Assembly: GCA_024103005.1 (NCBI GenBank)
Contig: JAGFJA010000077.1
Span: 17,819-81,818, forward strand
Source of the DNA: Saprospiraceae bacterium
GTDB taxonomy: Bacteria > Bacteroidota > Bacteroidia > Chitinophagales > Saprospiraceae
DNA: 64,000 nucleotides
Direction: 5' to 3'
How positions within the stretch are numbered: position 1 is the first letter of the stretch; each line of letters begins with the position of its first letter. Below, piece after piece: positions 1-9,322 of the stretch. The notes below the pieces were generated by a model that worked only from the letters and a program-made list of their open reading frames with translations, did no database searches and was not told the origin of the DNA. Made by a program: the position numbers and the translations under genes.

Positions 1-860
1 ATCGAACCTGCATATTGAAGAATATTTCTTGCAACGATGGAGACGGGTGTTTTGGCTTCGGTTGGATAATTGGATTTAGCAGCATTGATGGTGACGGTCA
101 ATCCTGCAGTATTCATACCACTTACGACACCTGTCATTCCCGGCCAGGATACCATGGCAAAAGGAAGGCCTTTATCGGGCTTCATAAAAACCACCAGTTT
201 GTTCTTAGCAAATTCATCGCCGACATAAAAGTCGAAATTGCGTCCCACAAGCATATCACTTCCCTCTGTGTGGTCACCCCATGCTGCAAATGAAGTGCAG
301 CCGGCAACAAAGTTTTTATCCTGCAAGGCATGACCTATATCATGAGCAGCGTGATAATTGAGGATGCGCATATAGGGCGAACCTATCATGTCGTCATATT
401 TACTGCTCATGTAAAGAGATTCGCCGTAAATTTCTTCCAGATTTTCTCTCGGGATAAAATCCTGAATGTGCCGATTGAAGAAAGTTATAAAGTATTTTAA
501 AAATTTAAGATAAACAGGGCTGGGCACCATTTTCTGTATTTGGCGTATAAAGGCTTCTTCCTGAAAGGCGTGCAAATCAGCAGTCAGAGCACCCATAACT
601 TCTCCTCGTTCGAAAGGTGAACCTTCGACATACATCTCATACATTCCGGTATCAATACGCAAAAGGTAGTTATTTCCAATCAATCTGACTGAATCATTGG
701 GACTAGTGTACCGTAAATGCCGCGGGTGAAGGCTTGAAGCAAATCCGGGCTGGTCCACCTTGATTGAACGGAAGTAAATCATCAGACCCAGAAACGACAA
801 AAGGATAAAAATGGCAATAGCAGCAATGATGCGCATGGTCCATTTCAATATTATTTTCAT
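1..860 (-). CDS. C45 family autoproteolytic acyltransferase/hydrolase (partial, 3' end beyond window)
   Basis: Reading the minus strand from the ATG at 860 gives 286 open codons running off the left edge. An N-terminal membrane anchor (about residues 8-28, IIAAIAIFILLSFLGLMIYF) is followed by a penicillin-acyltransferase-like domain. The motif NFVAGCTSFAAWG places the expected nucleophile at Cys188, preceded by Gly187. In the C45/AAT family this Gly-Cys bond is cut autocatalytically and the Cys becomes the N-terminal nucleophile. GRNFDFYVGDEF follows, as in the family. The ATG overlaps the stop of the upstream oxidoreductase gene by 4 bp (ATGA), so translation is probably coupled. C45 proteins occur in flexirubin/aryl-polyene clusters, which fits the neighbours. 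The substrate is unknown; an acyl or amide transfer step on the lipid is an inference. Confidence 0.85.
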   Translation of the reverse strand, partial: MKIILKWTMRIIAAIAIFILLSFLGLMIYFRSIKVDQPGFASSLHPRHLRYTSPNDSVRLIGNNYLLRIDTGMYEMYVEGSPFERGEVMGALTADLHAFQEEAFIRQIQKMVPSPVYLKFLKYFITFFNRHIQDFIPRENLEEIYGESLYMSSKYDDMIGSPYMRILNYHAAHDIGHALQDKNFVAGCTSFAAWGDHTEGSDMLVGRNFDFYVGDEFAKNKLVVFMKPDKGLPFAMVSWPGMTGVVSGMNTAGLTVTINAAKSNYPTEAKTPVSIVARNILQYAGS

Positions 861-2413
861 TTGTCCTCTAGCTTTAGGAAGTGATTTATCTCATCAAAAA
901 TATCCTTGCCTACCTCCAACTCAGACAACGTCAGCAAGGCAGATACAGATGCGCCGTAAACCCCATGCAAATCCGTGCTCTGACCTGTCAGATATACATT
1001 TGGAATCGTCATCTTAGGCGCAACAAATGAGTATAGGATATTGTTGAAATTCTTTTTCACCCCGTAAGGCGTCCCCTCCGGTGCTGATAAATAATCCCTG
1101 TACGTTAGGGGCGTGGAACAATAGGCGTCAATTATCATCTCCCGAAAATGAGGAAAGATCGACTCCAGCCGACAGGTAATTTTTTCTATTAACAACTCCT
1201 TTTGTGTCACATAATCAGTGCCTCTGAATGAAGGATGGGCTATGGTATTATACGTTTCTGTCCACGGTGAAAACTTGGAGTAATCACAGTATGCAAGCAC
1301 ATTGATGGTATTGCACCATTGCTGGGAGGACCGCTCACAACCGGTGCTGATCATACAGTTGTAAGGCCAGTTTTCATCAGGATCAGAACGAATCTTCCAA
1401 GCATCTTCCGGTGACTCAAGCAAATAAATATTATGGTTAAAATAGGGTAATTGATCAGGTTTGAGTGTATAGTGTACAGATAAAAGTGAAGGAAAGTTAC
1501 TCAGGTTTTCGATGCGGTAACGATAGGAAGAACGGAGACCCCGATCGGGCAACATTTTTAAAAAAACAGATGGATGAATAGCTCCTATAATTTGTCTGGC
1601 TTGATAGGATTTACCTTCATGGCATAGGACATTGATAATCTTGTCATCGGTCTCAATACGCTCCACTTCTGAGTATTTGAAAATGTCACCGCCTTGCCTG
1701 TGAATCTTCATTGACAGCAGTTTGGCGATTTGTGAGCCGCCCTTAATCATCCGGTAAGCTCCTTCCACATAGCTGTTGAGGATAAGGCTGTACACATAAA
1801 ACGGTGTCGAATCAGCCTGACCACCGTAAAGAATGGAACTCCCCCCAAGAAGGCCAATCAATAACTCATCTTTAAAAAATTTACCAAGGGCATGAAAGGC
1901 GCCCTCTGACAGATCGTCGAGAGACAAGGTGCCCGGAATCGGTCTTTCCAGATGGTAGGGTCCGAATTTTGCAACAAGAGACTTTATTTTAGCACAAAAA
2001 GCCTCTATGCCTCCTTTCTCTGCCGGAAATTGCTCCTTCAGCCGCATTTCAAAATTCTTCCAACCCTGAGGCATATCCCATTCAAAGTTATTTTGCCTGA
2101 ATACAATCCGATCAAAACAGTCATTATCCAGTCGATTATATTCCAGGTCTTTTTCAATGCCAAGAAAACGGAACAACTTATTGAGTGCCTGATGATGCCC
2201 CAAGCCGCCAATGTAGTGAACTCCTGTATCCAATATTTTTCTATCTCTTGAAAAAACCTGTAAGCTGCCCCCAATCTGATGATTCTTCTCAAGAATAGCA
2301 ACTAAATAGCCCTTTCCAGTAAGGTAAGCTCCACAGATCAATCCCGAAATACCACTACCAATGATGACATAGTCATAAACTTTGTTCGGGGTCGGATGAC
2401 GGTGGATTGCCAA
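857..2413 (-). CDS. CrtI-like FAD/NAD(P)-dependent oxidoreductase of the flexirubin/aryl-polyene cluster
   Basis: Phytoene-desaturase-type flavoprotein of about 518 aa. The N-terminus carries the dinucleotide-binding fingerprint VIIGSGISGLICGAYLTGKG and ILEKN..GGS; the C-terminus has the FAD motif NVYLTGQSTDLHGVYGAS. Such enzymes are found in Bacteroidetes polyene pigment clusters. The start is unclear. No ATG lies in frame between the upstream gene's stop and the Rossmann motif, and the first in-frame ATGs (2497, 2509) would overlap the upstream gene by 83-95 bp. I chose the TTG at 2413, one base after that gene's TAA, giving about 14 residues before VYDYVIIGSG. The reaction (desaturation or oxidation of the polyene or an acyl chain) is inferred. 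Confidence 0.85.
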   Translation of the reverse strand: MAIHRHPTPNKVYDYVIIGSGISGLICGAYLTGKGYLVAILEKNHQIGGSLQVFSRDRKILDTGVHYIGGLGHHQALNKLFRFLGIEKDLEYNRLDNDCFDRIVFRQNNFEWDMPQGWKNFEMRLKEQFPAEKGGIEAFCAKIKSLVAKFGPYHLERPIPGTLSLDDLSEGAFHALGKFFKDELLIGLLGGSSILYGGQADSTPFYVYSLILNSYVEGAYRMIKGGSQIAKLLSMKIHRQGGDIFKYSEVERIETDDKIINVLCHEGKSYQARQIIGAIHPSVFLKMLPDRGLRSSYRYRIENLSNFPSLLSVHYTLKPDQLPYFNHNIYLLESPEDAWKIRSDPDENWPYNCMISTGCERSSQQWCNTINVLAYCDYSKFSPWTETYNTIAHPSFRGTDYVTQKELLIEKITCRLESIFPHFREMIIDAYCSTPLTYRDYLSAPEGTPYGVKKNFNNILYSFVAPKMTIPNVYLTGQSTDLHGVYGASVSALLTLSELEVGKDIFDEINHFLKLEDK

Positions 2414-2414
2414 G

Positions 2415-5400
2415 TTACTGCTTTTGATTGTTTCTAAGGATAAACAGGGTGTTTGACGAAAATGAAGAATCTTCTTTTTTCTCCAACGATAAATCATAGT
2501 GCCGGGCAAGTTCAGCGATCATTTCTTCTTCAATGAATGCCAATTCGTGGTAGGTTTTATTAAATCCGAGGATTGTAGTAGAAAACCATTCCGTCATACG
2601 TGTATTGTTATGCTTTGCTATCCCTGCCGATGCGATTCCTTCCCGAATTAAAATCATTCCACCGGGATTGAGATGATGGGCACATTTCTCCAGGAGTGCT
2701 TTCTGTTCCTCCTTTTTCAGATAATGCAGGCTGTCATAAAGGATGAATACATCATGGGGCATGATTTTATAGGTATTGATGTCGGCGTGATGAAAATCAA
2801 TGTGTACTCTTTTGGCTGAAAAATTTGAAACAGCCACTTCGATTTTCTCTTCATCATAATCCACCCCCGTAACCATCCGCTCATTGCTGCACATGGCCAG
2901 CATATAGTCCATCATGCCGTAGCCACATCCCAGGTCCAGAATATTGGCTTTCCTGGGAATAAGTTGGTTAAGCACGGAATAAAGATTTTCATTCATCATC
3001 TTAATCTTGGCATACCAATAAAGGATCGGCCCTTTGTACAGATAATTTTTTCGGAGGGTGTCGAAGTGATAGTTCGGGTCCTCTCTCTCAGCTTTTAAGG
3101 CTTCAAAGCGGTTACGCATCATCCTGTTGATTGCTTTTCCCCTTGAAGAATAGTCTTCACCATAAGTCGGGTCTTCAGGCAGGACGGGAGGCAGTGCGCG
3201 TAAGGTAGCAGACCAGGTTTTCAGGTTCTGGTCTCCCTTGGAAAGACCTATATTCATGCCATGCAAAAGGACCGGATAAATGGGTACATTGAGTTGATCT
3301 GCCAGAAGAAATGCACCTTTGTGAAACCTCTTGATCTCCCCGTCTTCTGACCGGGTACCTTCAGGAAAAATCAGAATAAAATATCCGGCTTCAATCTGTT
3401 TTCTGGCCATCTCAGCCAGTTTATCTGTGCCCGCAAAGCCGGGCAAATAACCTGCAGACCGCACCAAACCGCCATATATGATATTATTATAAACCCATTG
3501 ATTAGTCAACACAACGATCTTAGGGTACAGGCTCAGCATCATTAAAAGGTCGATATGTGTCTGGTGGTTGGATACGATAATTCCCGGTTTGTCCCAGTCA
3601 ATATTTTCCATTCCTTCCCTTACATATTTTCCCGTAGGCGTGATCCACATTACAAAGTAACATGCCCATTGGATTAAAACATGGAAAATATATCTGATTA
3701 CGGACAGGCGCATCAGACCAGTCCATTTTAAAATAAGCCCAAGGATACTCAGCAATACCCCGAGCAATATAAAGGTCGAAAAAGTAACAATGCTGACGTA
3801 GAAGCTCAGCAGAGTAACCGGCGCATTACCCCGCTCCGTACGGTAGGTCACAAAATAATGATAGAGTGCCGGTTGCAGCGTCAGGGATAAGACAAGGACG
3901 ACTCCCAATCCGATGAGTGCCAGTGCGGCAAAGGAATGAAAGGCCGGGTGTTTACCCGCCAGCATAGCCGCCAGGCCTATCATGGTGACCAGGACTGAGA
4001 TCACGATTACTTTTTTGTCTTTATCAATAACCTTCCTGCCCGTACTGTACTCTTTGGTCAGCCCATCGATCATAAATATCGAATAATCGTCGCATAAACC
4101 AAAAATAAAGGTGCACAGGATGAGGTTAACAATATGTATCTGGATGCCGGTCAGGTGAGCTATCCCCAATATCCAGAACCAACTGATCGTCATCGGCAGA
4201 AAAGCCAGCAAGGCAAGCTCAAGTCTGCCGTACACCAGCAACAGCAGGAAAAAGACAATGATTCCACTGTAAGTCAGGATGTTATTGAAGTCTTTCTGAA
4301 CCAGTCCGGCAGTCTGATTGGCAAAGTGTTGCCTGTTAAACAACTGATACTTTGCATCATGCTCATGATTTTCAAGGTCGAATTTACCGATGACGGGTGC
4401 ATGGATAATCACATTGTGCCTGGTGTCATTGTGGACCATCCTGTTCAGAATTACATTTTTAAACTCATTGGTAAATCTCTCCGGAACAGCCAGGGTATCC
4501 AGACTTTTAACTTTTTTTAAAAATCCGGTCATTGCTGATCCGCCATGTATATTTTCAGCTTTAATTTCATTGGATTTTATCAATGAATCAGACCAGAATT
4601 GTACCCATCGTTCATGATTGGCATATTGCATGGAGGTGGTTGGCTGGATTGCAGTCAGGTCGGGTATGAGGGCTGCACTATCCTGCAGGAGGAGTTGCTG
4701 CCGGGCTTCACTGTAAATAGCAAGTGCAGAATCCAATTGTGGTGCCTTGACTTGGAGCATTGTCCTTGAAAGGTCAAAGCCCAGATCATTTTCTATGATA
4801 TCAAAGCCAGCCTGATCTCTTGGTGGAATATAGTTTAACTTAGACAAGTCACCCTGAAACTGAATCTTTGAAGCCGGAATAATCATCAGCAGAGAGCCAA
4901 CGGCAAGAATACCTATAATCCACTTGTTTTTGTGAAAAGCATACGATGTAAATTTTTCAAACCAGGGCAAAGAAACTTCCCTTTCACGGGTTTTTTCTTT
5001 ATCCAGCCATTGCGGCAAGACAACCAGTGTAGTTAAGACTCCTGCGGCAAGACTCAATACAGCAAGGTAACCAAATTGCTGCAACAACAGGCTATCGGAC
5101 AACATCAGTAAGGCAAAGGCCGCAATTGTCGTTACATTGCCGACAATCAGCGGATGGCTTATCTCCTCTATTGCTTCCGTGATGGACTCACAATGGATAC
5201 GGGCATTGACAAGGTGGATGGAATAATTGATTCCCATAGCCAGAATGATGGTTGCTGAAGACATAGCCATGGCGACGATCGGCACGCCCATCCATCCAAA
5301 AGTTGCCAGTGCAAAAGAATAACCAAATACCGATGGAACCAATACAATCAAGGCCAATCGCTTGCGCCTGTAAAAATAATAAAGTAAGCCCAACGTAAGC

Positions 5401-6242
5401 AAAACAGAAAGAAGTCCCGTCAGGTTTCCATCTTTAAATGAGCGATCCTTATTGATTTCCGATGCGATGGGTGCACCGATCAAAAAGGTTTTTACACCCG
5501 GGAACATTTGCTCCCCTTTGAGTTGCATCTCATTCAGGGAGTCTAATAAGGCTCCGTATCTTACGTCTTCATTGTCTTTAAAAACAGCTGTAAAGTCGAA
5601 GAGAAGGTTTCTTTCATCCTTTGATACCTGAAAGCCATTGACTTGCTTCAGGCTTGGCACCGTCCTGAAAGTAGCCAGCTTGCTGAGGACCAGAGGCGCC
5701 AGATGGAGCGGATCAAGGTTATTGTAATACCTAAGGGAATAGCCTGCCAGACTGTTGCTGATCCGATTATTTGCAGCAAGTGTCTTTTCCATTGTTTCCA
5801 ACTCCAACCTGTGACCCAGGGTAATCAGATCACCTCCGTCAAGCAAAAGAGGAAGATTGTAAAAAACGCTGTCATACAATACTCTCTGAAGGCTATCTGT
5901 CATCCGGATACGACCGTCTTGGATATTCGTCCTAAAATAAGGTGAACTTTTTAACCGATATTCCCACCATTCTGCATTTGCCAGCAAAACCTGCAGAGAG
6001 GTATCTGTAGCATGCTCGGTATGCAGCAGAACCATGATGTTGTTATTGGAGCGAAGGTTATTAACCTGCTCTTTATACTGGGCTGAAGACGTTTTCTGGG
6101 GGAAGATGGAAAAAATATCATTATTCCATTTCAGTCGGCTGATTCCAAGGACAGCATAGATGGTTATAAGCACCAGCACCACGTAAAAAAGAACCGGATG
6201 CTTCCTGAAAAAGTTATAAATCCAAATAAAAGGTTTCCCCAT
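2415..6242 (-). CDS. Trifunctional MMPL exporter / lysophospholipid acyltransferase / SAM methyltransferase
   Basis: Single 1275-aa protein with three modules. Residues about 1-820 are an RND/MMPL-type lipid exporter with two repeats of periplasmic loop plus membrane bundle (for example SSATIILAMGINYSIHLVN and the later CTFIFGLCDDYSIFMIDGL). Residues about 860-1030 are a PlsC-type acyltransferase with the HX4D motif NHQTHIDLL (near 890) and FPEGTRS (near 959). Residues about 1080-1275 are a class I methyltransferase with the SAM loop DLGCGYGMMDYM (near 1099). This fusion is a known Bacteroidetes arrangement in flexirubin/aryl-polyene loci, where it is thought to finish and move the lipid. Its start lies 2 bp from the stop of the glycosyltransferase gene. 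Domain identities are clear; substrate handling is inferred. Confidence 0.93.
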   Translation of the reverse strand: MGKPFIWIYNFFRKHPVLFYVVLVLITIYAVLGISRLKWNNDIFSIFPQKTSSAQYKEQVNNLRSNNNIMVLLHTEHATDTSLQVLLANAEWWEYRLKSSPYFRTNIQDGRIRMTDSLQRVLYDSVFYNLPLLLDGGDLITLGHRLELETMEKTLAANNRISNSLAGYSLRYYNNLDPLHLAPLVLSKLATFRTVPSLKQVNGFQVSKDERNLLFDFTAVFKDNEDVRYGALLDSLNEMQLKGEQMFPGVKTFLIGAPIASEINKDRSFKDGNLTGLLSVLLTLGLLYYFYRRKRLALIVLVPSVFGYSFALATFGWMGVPIVAMAMSSATIILAMGINYSIHLVNARIHCESITEAIEEISHPLIVGNVTTIAAFALLMLSDSLLLQQFGYLAVLSLAAGVLTTLVVLPQWLDKEKTREREVSLPWFEKFTSYAFHKNKWIIGILAVGSLLMIIPASKIQFQGDLSKLNYIPPRDQAGFDIIENDLGFDLSRTMLQVKAPQLDSALAIYSEARQQLLLQDSAALIPDLTAIQPTTSMQYANHERWVQFWSDSLIKSNEIKAENIHGGSAMTGFLKKVKSLDTLAVPERFTNEFKNVILNRMVHNDTRHNVIIHAPVIGKFDLENHEHDAKYQLFNRQHFANQTAGLVQKDFNNILTYSGIIVFFLLLLVYGRLELALLAFLPMTISWFWILGIAHLTGIQIHIVNLILCTFIFGLCDDYSIFMIDGLTKEYSTGRKVIDKDKKVIVISVLVTMIGLAAMLAGKHPAFHSFAALALIGLGVVLVLSLTLQPALYHYFVTYRTERGNAPVTLLSFYVSIVTFSTFILLGVLLSILGLILKWTGLMRLSVIRYIFHVLIQWACYFVMWITPTGKYVREGMENIDWDKPGIIVSNHQTHIDLLMMLSLYPKIVVLTNQWVYNNIIYGGLVRSAGYLPGFAGTDKLAEMARKQIEAGYFILIFPEGTRSEDGEIKRFHKGAFLLADQLNVPIYPVLLHGMNIGLSKGDQNLKTWSATLRALPPVLPEDPTYGEDYSSRGKAINRMMRNRFEALKAEREDPNYHFDTLRKNYLYKGPILYWYAKIKMMNENLYSVLNQLIPRKANILDLGCGYGMMDYMLAMCSNERMVTGVDYDEEKIEVAVSNFSAKRVHIDFHHADINTYKIMPHDVFILYDSLHYLKKEEQKALLEKCAHHLNPGGMILIREGIASAGIAKHNNTRMTEWFSTTILGFNKTYHELAFIEEEMIAELARHYDLSLEKKEDSSFSSNTLFILRNNQKQ

Positions 6243-6244
6243 CT

Positions 6245-7444
6245 TTACTGTTTTTCCCGCTTTGACTGACTCAATTTATATAAAAATACACTCATATAAA
6301 ATGTCAGAATCCCTGCAAATATCGAAAGTATAATGGCACCAATGACATATTGTAAAAAATTATTTGTAAGAGACTCCAATGAAATCAGTCCTGAATCAAA
6401 GGGCATATCTATCGGATTGCTGACAAAGATACCTCCAGCCAGGTAGCTCAGAAAAATAATCAGAGGAATCATCGGAGGAATGCTGATGTGGGCGGCGATG
6501 GTAAACAATATTTTATTCAGGCGAAAATAATGACAAAGTGCCAGACCTATAATCAACTGGTAGCCCCACACCGGAAATATTCCCATAAATACACCAAATC
6601 CAAGAGCAGCCGAACGCCTGTATATCGTCTCTTTGGGGTCATTGAGAGCCAGCAAAAAGCTCTTTTTCAAACCGGTATCGGTTATACGTCGCCACCACCT
6701 AAGTGGAATATAATACAGTACTGCCTGGATAAAAAGAACCGTATTGAGGAAACTGATGCGGGCAAAATCCTGCAAAGGCCTGAAATGGCTGACTCTGATG
6801 TCGCCGGGGGGATAATATACCCTTACCGGTACCGGCTTGATAGGGATGCCCTTCCAGGCTGCCTTGACGAGGATCTCCACTTCAAACTCAAAACGCCAGG
6901 TAATCAGCTTCAACTTACTCACCTTTTCTACTGGATAAATCCTATATCCAGATTGCGTATCAGGAAGGTCTATTCCGGTATCAAAGCGAAACCAGAAGTT
7001 TGAAAAACGGTTACCAAAGGAGCTCTTTCCCGGAATTCCTTCGCGGTCCATATCTCTGGAACCGATAATAATGCTGTCCGGATGGTCTTTCAGGTGTTGT
7101 ATCAAATAGGGCAAATCAGCCGGAAGGTGCTGTCCATCGGAGTCTATCGTCACCACATAATCATAGCCTAATTGTATGGCTCTGGTTATGCCCTTGCGGA
7201 TTGCTACTCCTTTTCCCTGATTGGTTTCCAGATGCAGAATATTGATATTCGGAAAGCCGTCCAGGATGTCACGAGTCCTATCCGTACTACCGTCATTAAC
7301 TACCAGAATATTCCGGGTATATATCAGGCAACCGTCCAGTACCTCAGCCAAAGTATTTTGGTTATTATAGGTAGGTATGAGGATGCCAACCTTCTTATCC
7401 TTGAAAATATCCCGACTTAACTGATCAAGACTTGTCAACTGCAT
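6245..7444 (-). CDS. Family 2 glycosyltransferase fused to a DUF2062 membrane domain
   Basis: 399 aa. The N-terminal GT-A domain (about residues 15-240) shows VGILIPTYNNQNTLAEVL, VVNDGSTDRT and the metal-binding DSDGQH typical of GT2 dolichyl-phosphate-mannose-synthase-like enzymes. The C-terminal third is a DUF2062 module with membrane segments (FGVFMGIFPVWGYQLIIGLA and following). The gene abuts the dehydratase gene upstream (stop 7445, start 7444) and the exporter gene downstream (2 bp), so it sits in one tight operon. Genes of this architecture recur in flexirubin/aryl-polyene clusters. The sugar donor and acceptor cannot be read from sequence; membrane-lipid glycosylation is the likely job. 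Confidence 0.9.
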   Translation of the reverse strand: MQLTSLDQLSRDIFKDKKVGILIPTYNNQNTLAEVLDGCLIYTRNILVVNDGSTDRTRDILDGFPNINILHLETNQGKGVAIRKGITRAIQLGYDYVVTIDSDGQHLPADLPYLIQHLKDHPDSIIIGSRDMDREGIPGKSSFGNRFSNFWFRFDTGIDLPDTQSGYRIYPVEKVSKLKLITWRFEFEVEILVKAAWKGIPIKPVPVRVYYPPGDIRVSHFRPLQDFARISFLNTVLFIQAVLYYIPLRWWRRITDTGLKKSFLLALNDPKETIYRRSAALGFGVFMGIFPVWGYQLIIGLALCHYFRLNKILFTIAAHISIPPMIPLIIFLSYLAGGIFVSNPIDMPFDSGLISLESLTNNFLQYVIGAIILSIFAGILTFYMSVFLYKLSQSKREKQ

Positions 7445-7816
7445 TTACTTCCGGATTAGTTTAAGATTGGCCTTTGAAAAATTGATATCCTCACCCTTCA
7501 ACTCTGCCATGACCGTGATAAAGTGTGCATCCTGCCGGATTTTCATTTGCACCGTAAGATTGGTAAATCTACCAGGGTCAACTACATTCAAAAACTTGCA
7601 CTGAGTTGTCTCCTTCAATTCAAGAGCCATTCCCAAAGCATCCCCGGCACACAGGGTAAACAATCGCAAAATCATCACACCGGGCAAGACAGGTTGACCG
7701 GGAAAGTGCCCCGAAAAAATACGGTTGTCAGGATTTAAACTTACCTTGTAAAATACCTCATCACTACTGAAATCATCTGCTCTCTCAAAAGAATATAAAC
7801 CTAATTTATCCTTCAT
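7445..7816 (-). CDS. Hot-dog fold 3-hydroxyacyl-ACP dehydratase (FabZ/FabA-like)
   Basis: 123 aa, a short hot-dog protein with the FabZ-type active-site segment SGHFPGQPVLPGVM, whose His is the expected catalytic residue. It would dehydrate beta-hydroxyacyl-ACP intermediates during polyene chain building. It is the first gene of this five-gene minus-strand run within the window and directly abuts the glycosyltransferase gene. An 81-bp divergent intergenic region separates it from msrAB. It could instead be a primary fatty-acid FabZ, but the neighbours and the short divergent sequence favour a polyene-cluster dehydratase. Confidence 0.85.
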   Translation of the reverse strand: MKDKLGLYSFERADDFSSDEVFYKVSLNPDNRIFSGHFPGQPVLPGVMILRLFTLCAGDALGMALELKETTQCKFLNVVDPGRFTNLTVQMKIRQDAHFITVMAELKGEDINFSKANLKLIRK

Positions 7817-7838
7817 CTAAATTGCAATTCTAAACGTT

Positions 7839-7864
7839 AAAACATACCTTCGCAATCAACCAAT
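7839..7864 (-). promoter_or_regulatory. Possible promoter of the polyene-lipid operon
   Basis: Minus strand reads TATGTTTT (7846-7839), one base off the Bacteroidetes -7 box TAnnTTTG, with a TTG-containing stretch about 10-18 bp upstream. It is weak, and the operon could be read from elsewhere. Confidence 0.3.
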
Positions 7865-7897
7865 TATCATCATATCTGTTCTAAACAAAAAATAAAT

Positions 7898-8968
7898 ATG
7901 AGATATCTTGTTTTAATCTTGGCGGCCTTCAGTACATTTTGTGCCGACAAAGATAGTTACCCGAAAGCACAAGTAAATCATACAGACGATAAATTCATAG
8001 TTTCAAATCCAAAAAATCAGGAAGAAATTGTGCTCGCCGGAGGATGCTTCTGGTGTCTGGACGCAATTTACCGAGACTTATACGGCGTGTTGAAAGTAGA
8101 ATCAGGTTATTCCAACGGTGACATTCTCCATCCTACTTATGAACAGGTATGTACCGGCCGGACAGGACATGCAGAAGTCGTACGTTTGACGTATGATACC
8201 ACAGCAGTGTCCTTAGATGATATCCTCACAGTATTCTGGACGATGCACAACCCCACCACCCTTAATCGTCAGGGCAATGACTCCGGACCACAGTACCGGA
8301 GTGGAATATATTATTTCACCGACCGACAGAAAGCCATAGCACAACATTCGCTCGAGACTACCGGAAAAGAGATATGGGGTAATCATATCACAACTGAAAT
8401 CCTGCCGGTTAAAAATTACTCCTCTGCCGAAAGTTACCACCAGGATTATTATAACAACAATCCCAATCAATCATACTGTCGCTTTATCATCAACCCCAAG
8501 GTGGATAAATTTAAGAAAAAATTTAAAGATAAATTAAAATCAAACCATACAACATTACTCATGCAAAAGCCACAAAAATGGAATGTACTCACACCTGAAG
8601 AAGAGCGGGTCATCGTCCGAAAAGGCACGGAATATCCGGGCACAGGCAAATATTACAAGTTTACCGGAGACGGGATATATGAGTGTCGGCGATGCAATGC
8701 CCCACTTTATGACTCAAGGGACAAGTTTGCCTCCGAGTGTGGCTGGCCTTCCTTTGACGACGAGATTCCTGGAGCTGTCAAGCGCGTGCCCGATGCCGAC
8801 GGTCATCGTACAGAGATACTTTGCAACAATTGCGGGGCTCATCTTGGGCATGTATTTGAAGGTGAAAGATTAACCATGAAAAATGTACGTCACTGTGTCA
8901 ATAGCGTTTCCTTACAGTTTCTGACCAGAGAAGAGTTTGAAAAGCAACAGGCAGCACAAAAAAACTAA
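7898..8968 (+). CDS. msrAB: Bifunctional peptide-methionine (S)-S-oxide / (R)-S-oxide reductase MsrAB
   Basis: 356 aa. An N-terminal hydrophobic stretch ([19 protein letters not shown]) suggests export, possibly as a lipoprotein although the lipobox is poor. The MsrA domain has the active-site motif GGCFWC (Cys50) and YHQDYY. The MsrB domain follows from about residue 225, with zinc ligands in ECRRC and LCNNC and the catalytic Cys in RHCVNS near 333. Together the domains repair both sulfoxide epimers of methionine, here probably in the periplasm. It is divergent from the polyene operon. A separate cytosolic-looking MsrA is encoded at 37568-38122. The start fits the signal-like N-terminus. Confidence 0.95.
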   Translation: MRYLVLILAAFSTFCADKDSYPKAQVNHTDDKFIVSNPKNQEEIVLAGGCFWCLDAIYRDLYGVLKVESGYSNGDILHPTYEQVCTGRTGHAEVVRLTYDTTAVSLDDILTVFWTMHNPTTLNRQGNDSGPQYRSGIYYFTDRQKAIAQHSLETTGKEIWGNHITTEILPVKNYSSAESYHQDYYNNNPNQSYCRFIINPKVDKFKKKFKDKLKSNHTTLLMQKPQKWNVLTPEEERVIVRKGTEYPGTGKYYKFTGDGIYECRRCNAPLYDSRDKFASECGWPSFDDEIPGAVKRVPDADGHRTEILCNNCGAHLGHVFEGERLTMKNVRHCVNSVSLQFLTREEFEKQQAAQKN

Positions 8969-9244
8969 CATATTGATTATCAGGGTGTGACTATGAAAAG
9001 ATCCATGGTTGGGACCATACACATTAACATAGCTCCTGAGGTCGTTTGTGCATGTGCCTTTCTCCCGATTATACGGCTGATTCTGACATCACACTGCAAA
9101 TCGGAATCAGGAATAAGCTTTTGAAAATTAAAGCAATTTTATCCTTATTAAGAAAGTTTTAATAAAAAATTGTAAAACAATTCTTTAAATTTTTAGTTTG
9201 TAAGTTAGAAACAGCTAAAGTTTATAATAAAATCATTTATTTGT
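8969..9244. other. Intergenic region between msrAB and the OmpA lipoprotein gene
   Basis: No gene seen. A 7-bp inverted repeat (CTGATTC...GAATCAG, around 9080-9112) could form a weak msrAB terminator but lacks a strong T-run. The rest is AT-rich leader sequence. Confidence 0.4.
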
Positions 9245-9252
9245 TAACTTTA
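9245..9252 (+). promoter_or_regulatory. Candidate -7 box of the OmpA lipoprotein gene
   Basis: TAACTTTA, one base off TAnnTTTG, about 70 bp upstream of the ATG at 9323. No clear -33 TTTG at the right spacing. Confidence 0.4.
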
Positions 9253-9322
9253 CGGCCATATAGAGTGAATTCGATTTCATTCTTTCGTTTATTTTTCAAC
9301 TTTTAAAACTATTATTTTTTTC

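Noticed and set aside
1..300. Plus-strand open frames in the first 300 bases and around 811-1017
   Set aside because: They are shadows of the C45 acyltransferase and oxidoreductase genes, which show clear conserved motifs on the minus strand.
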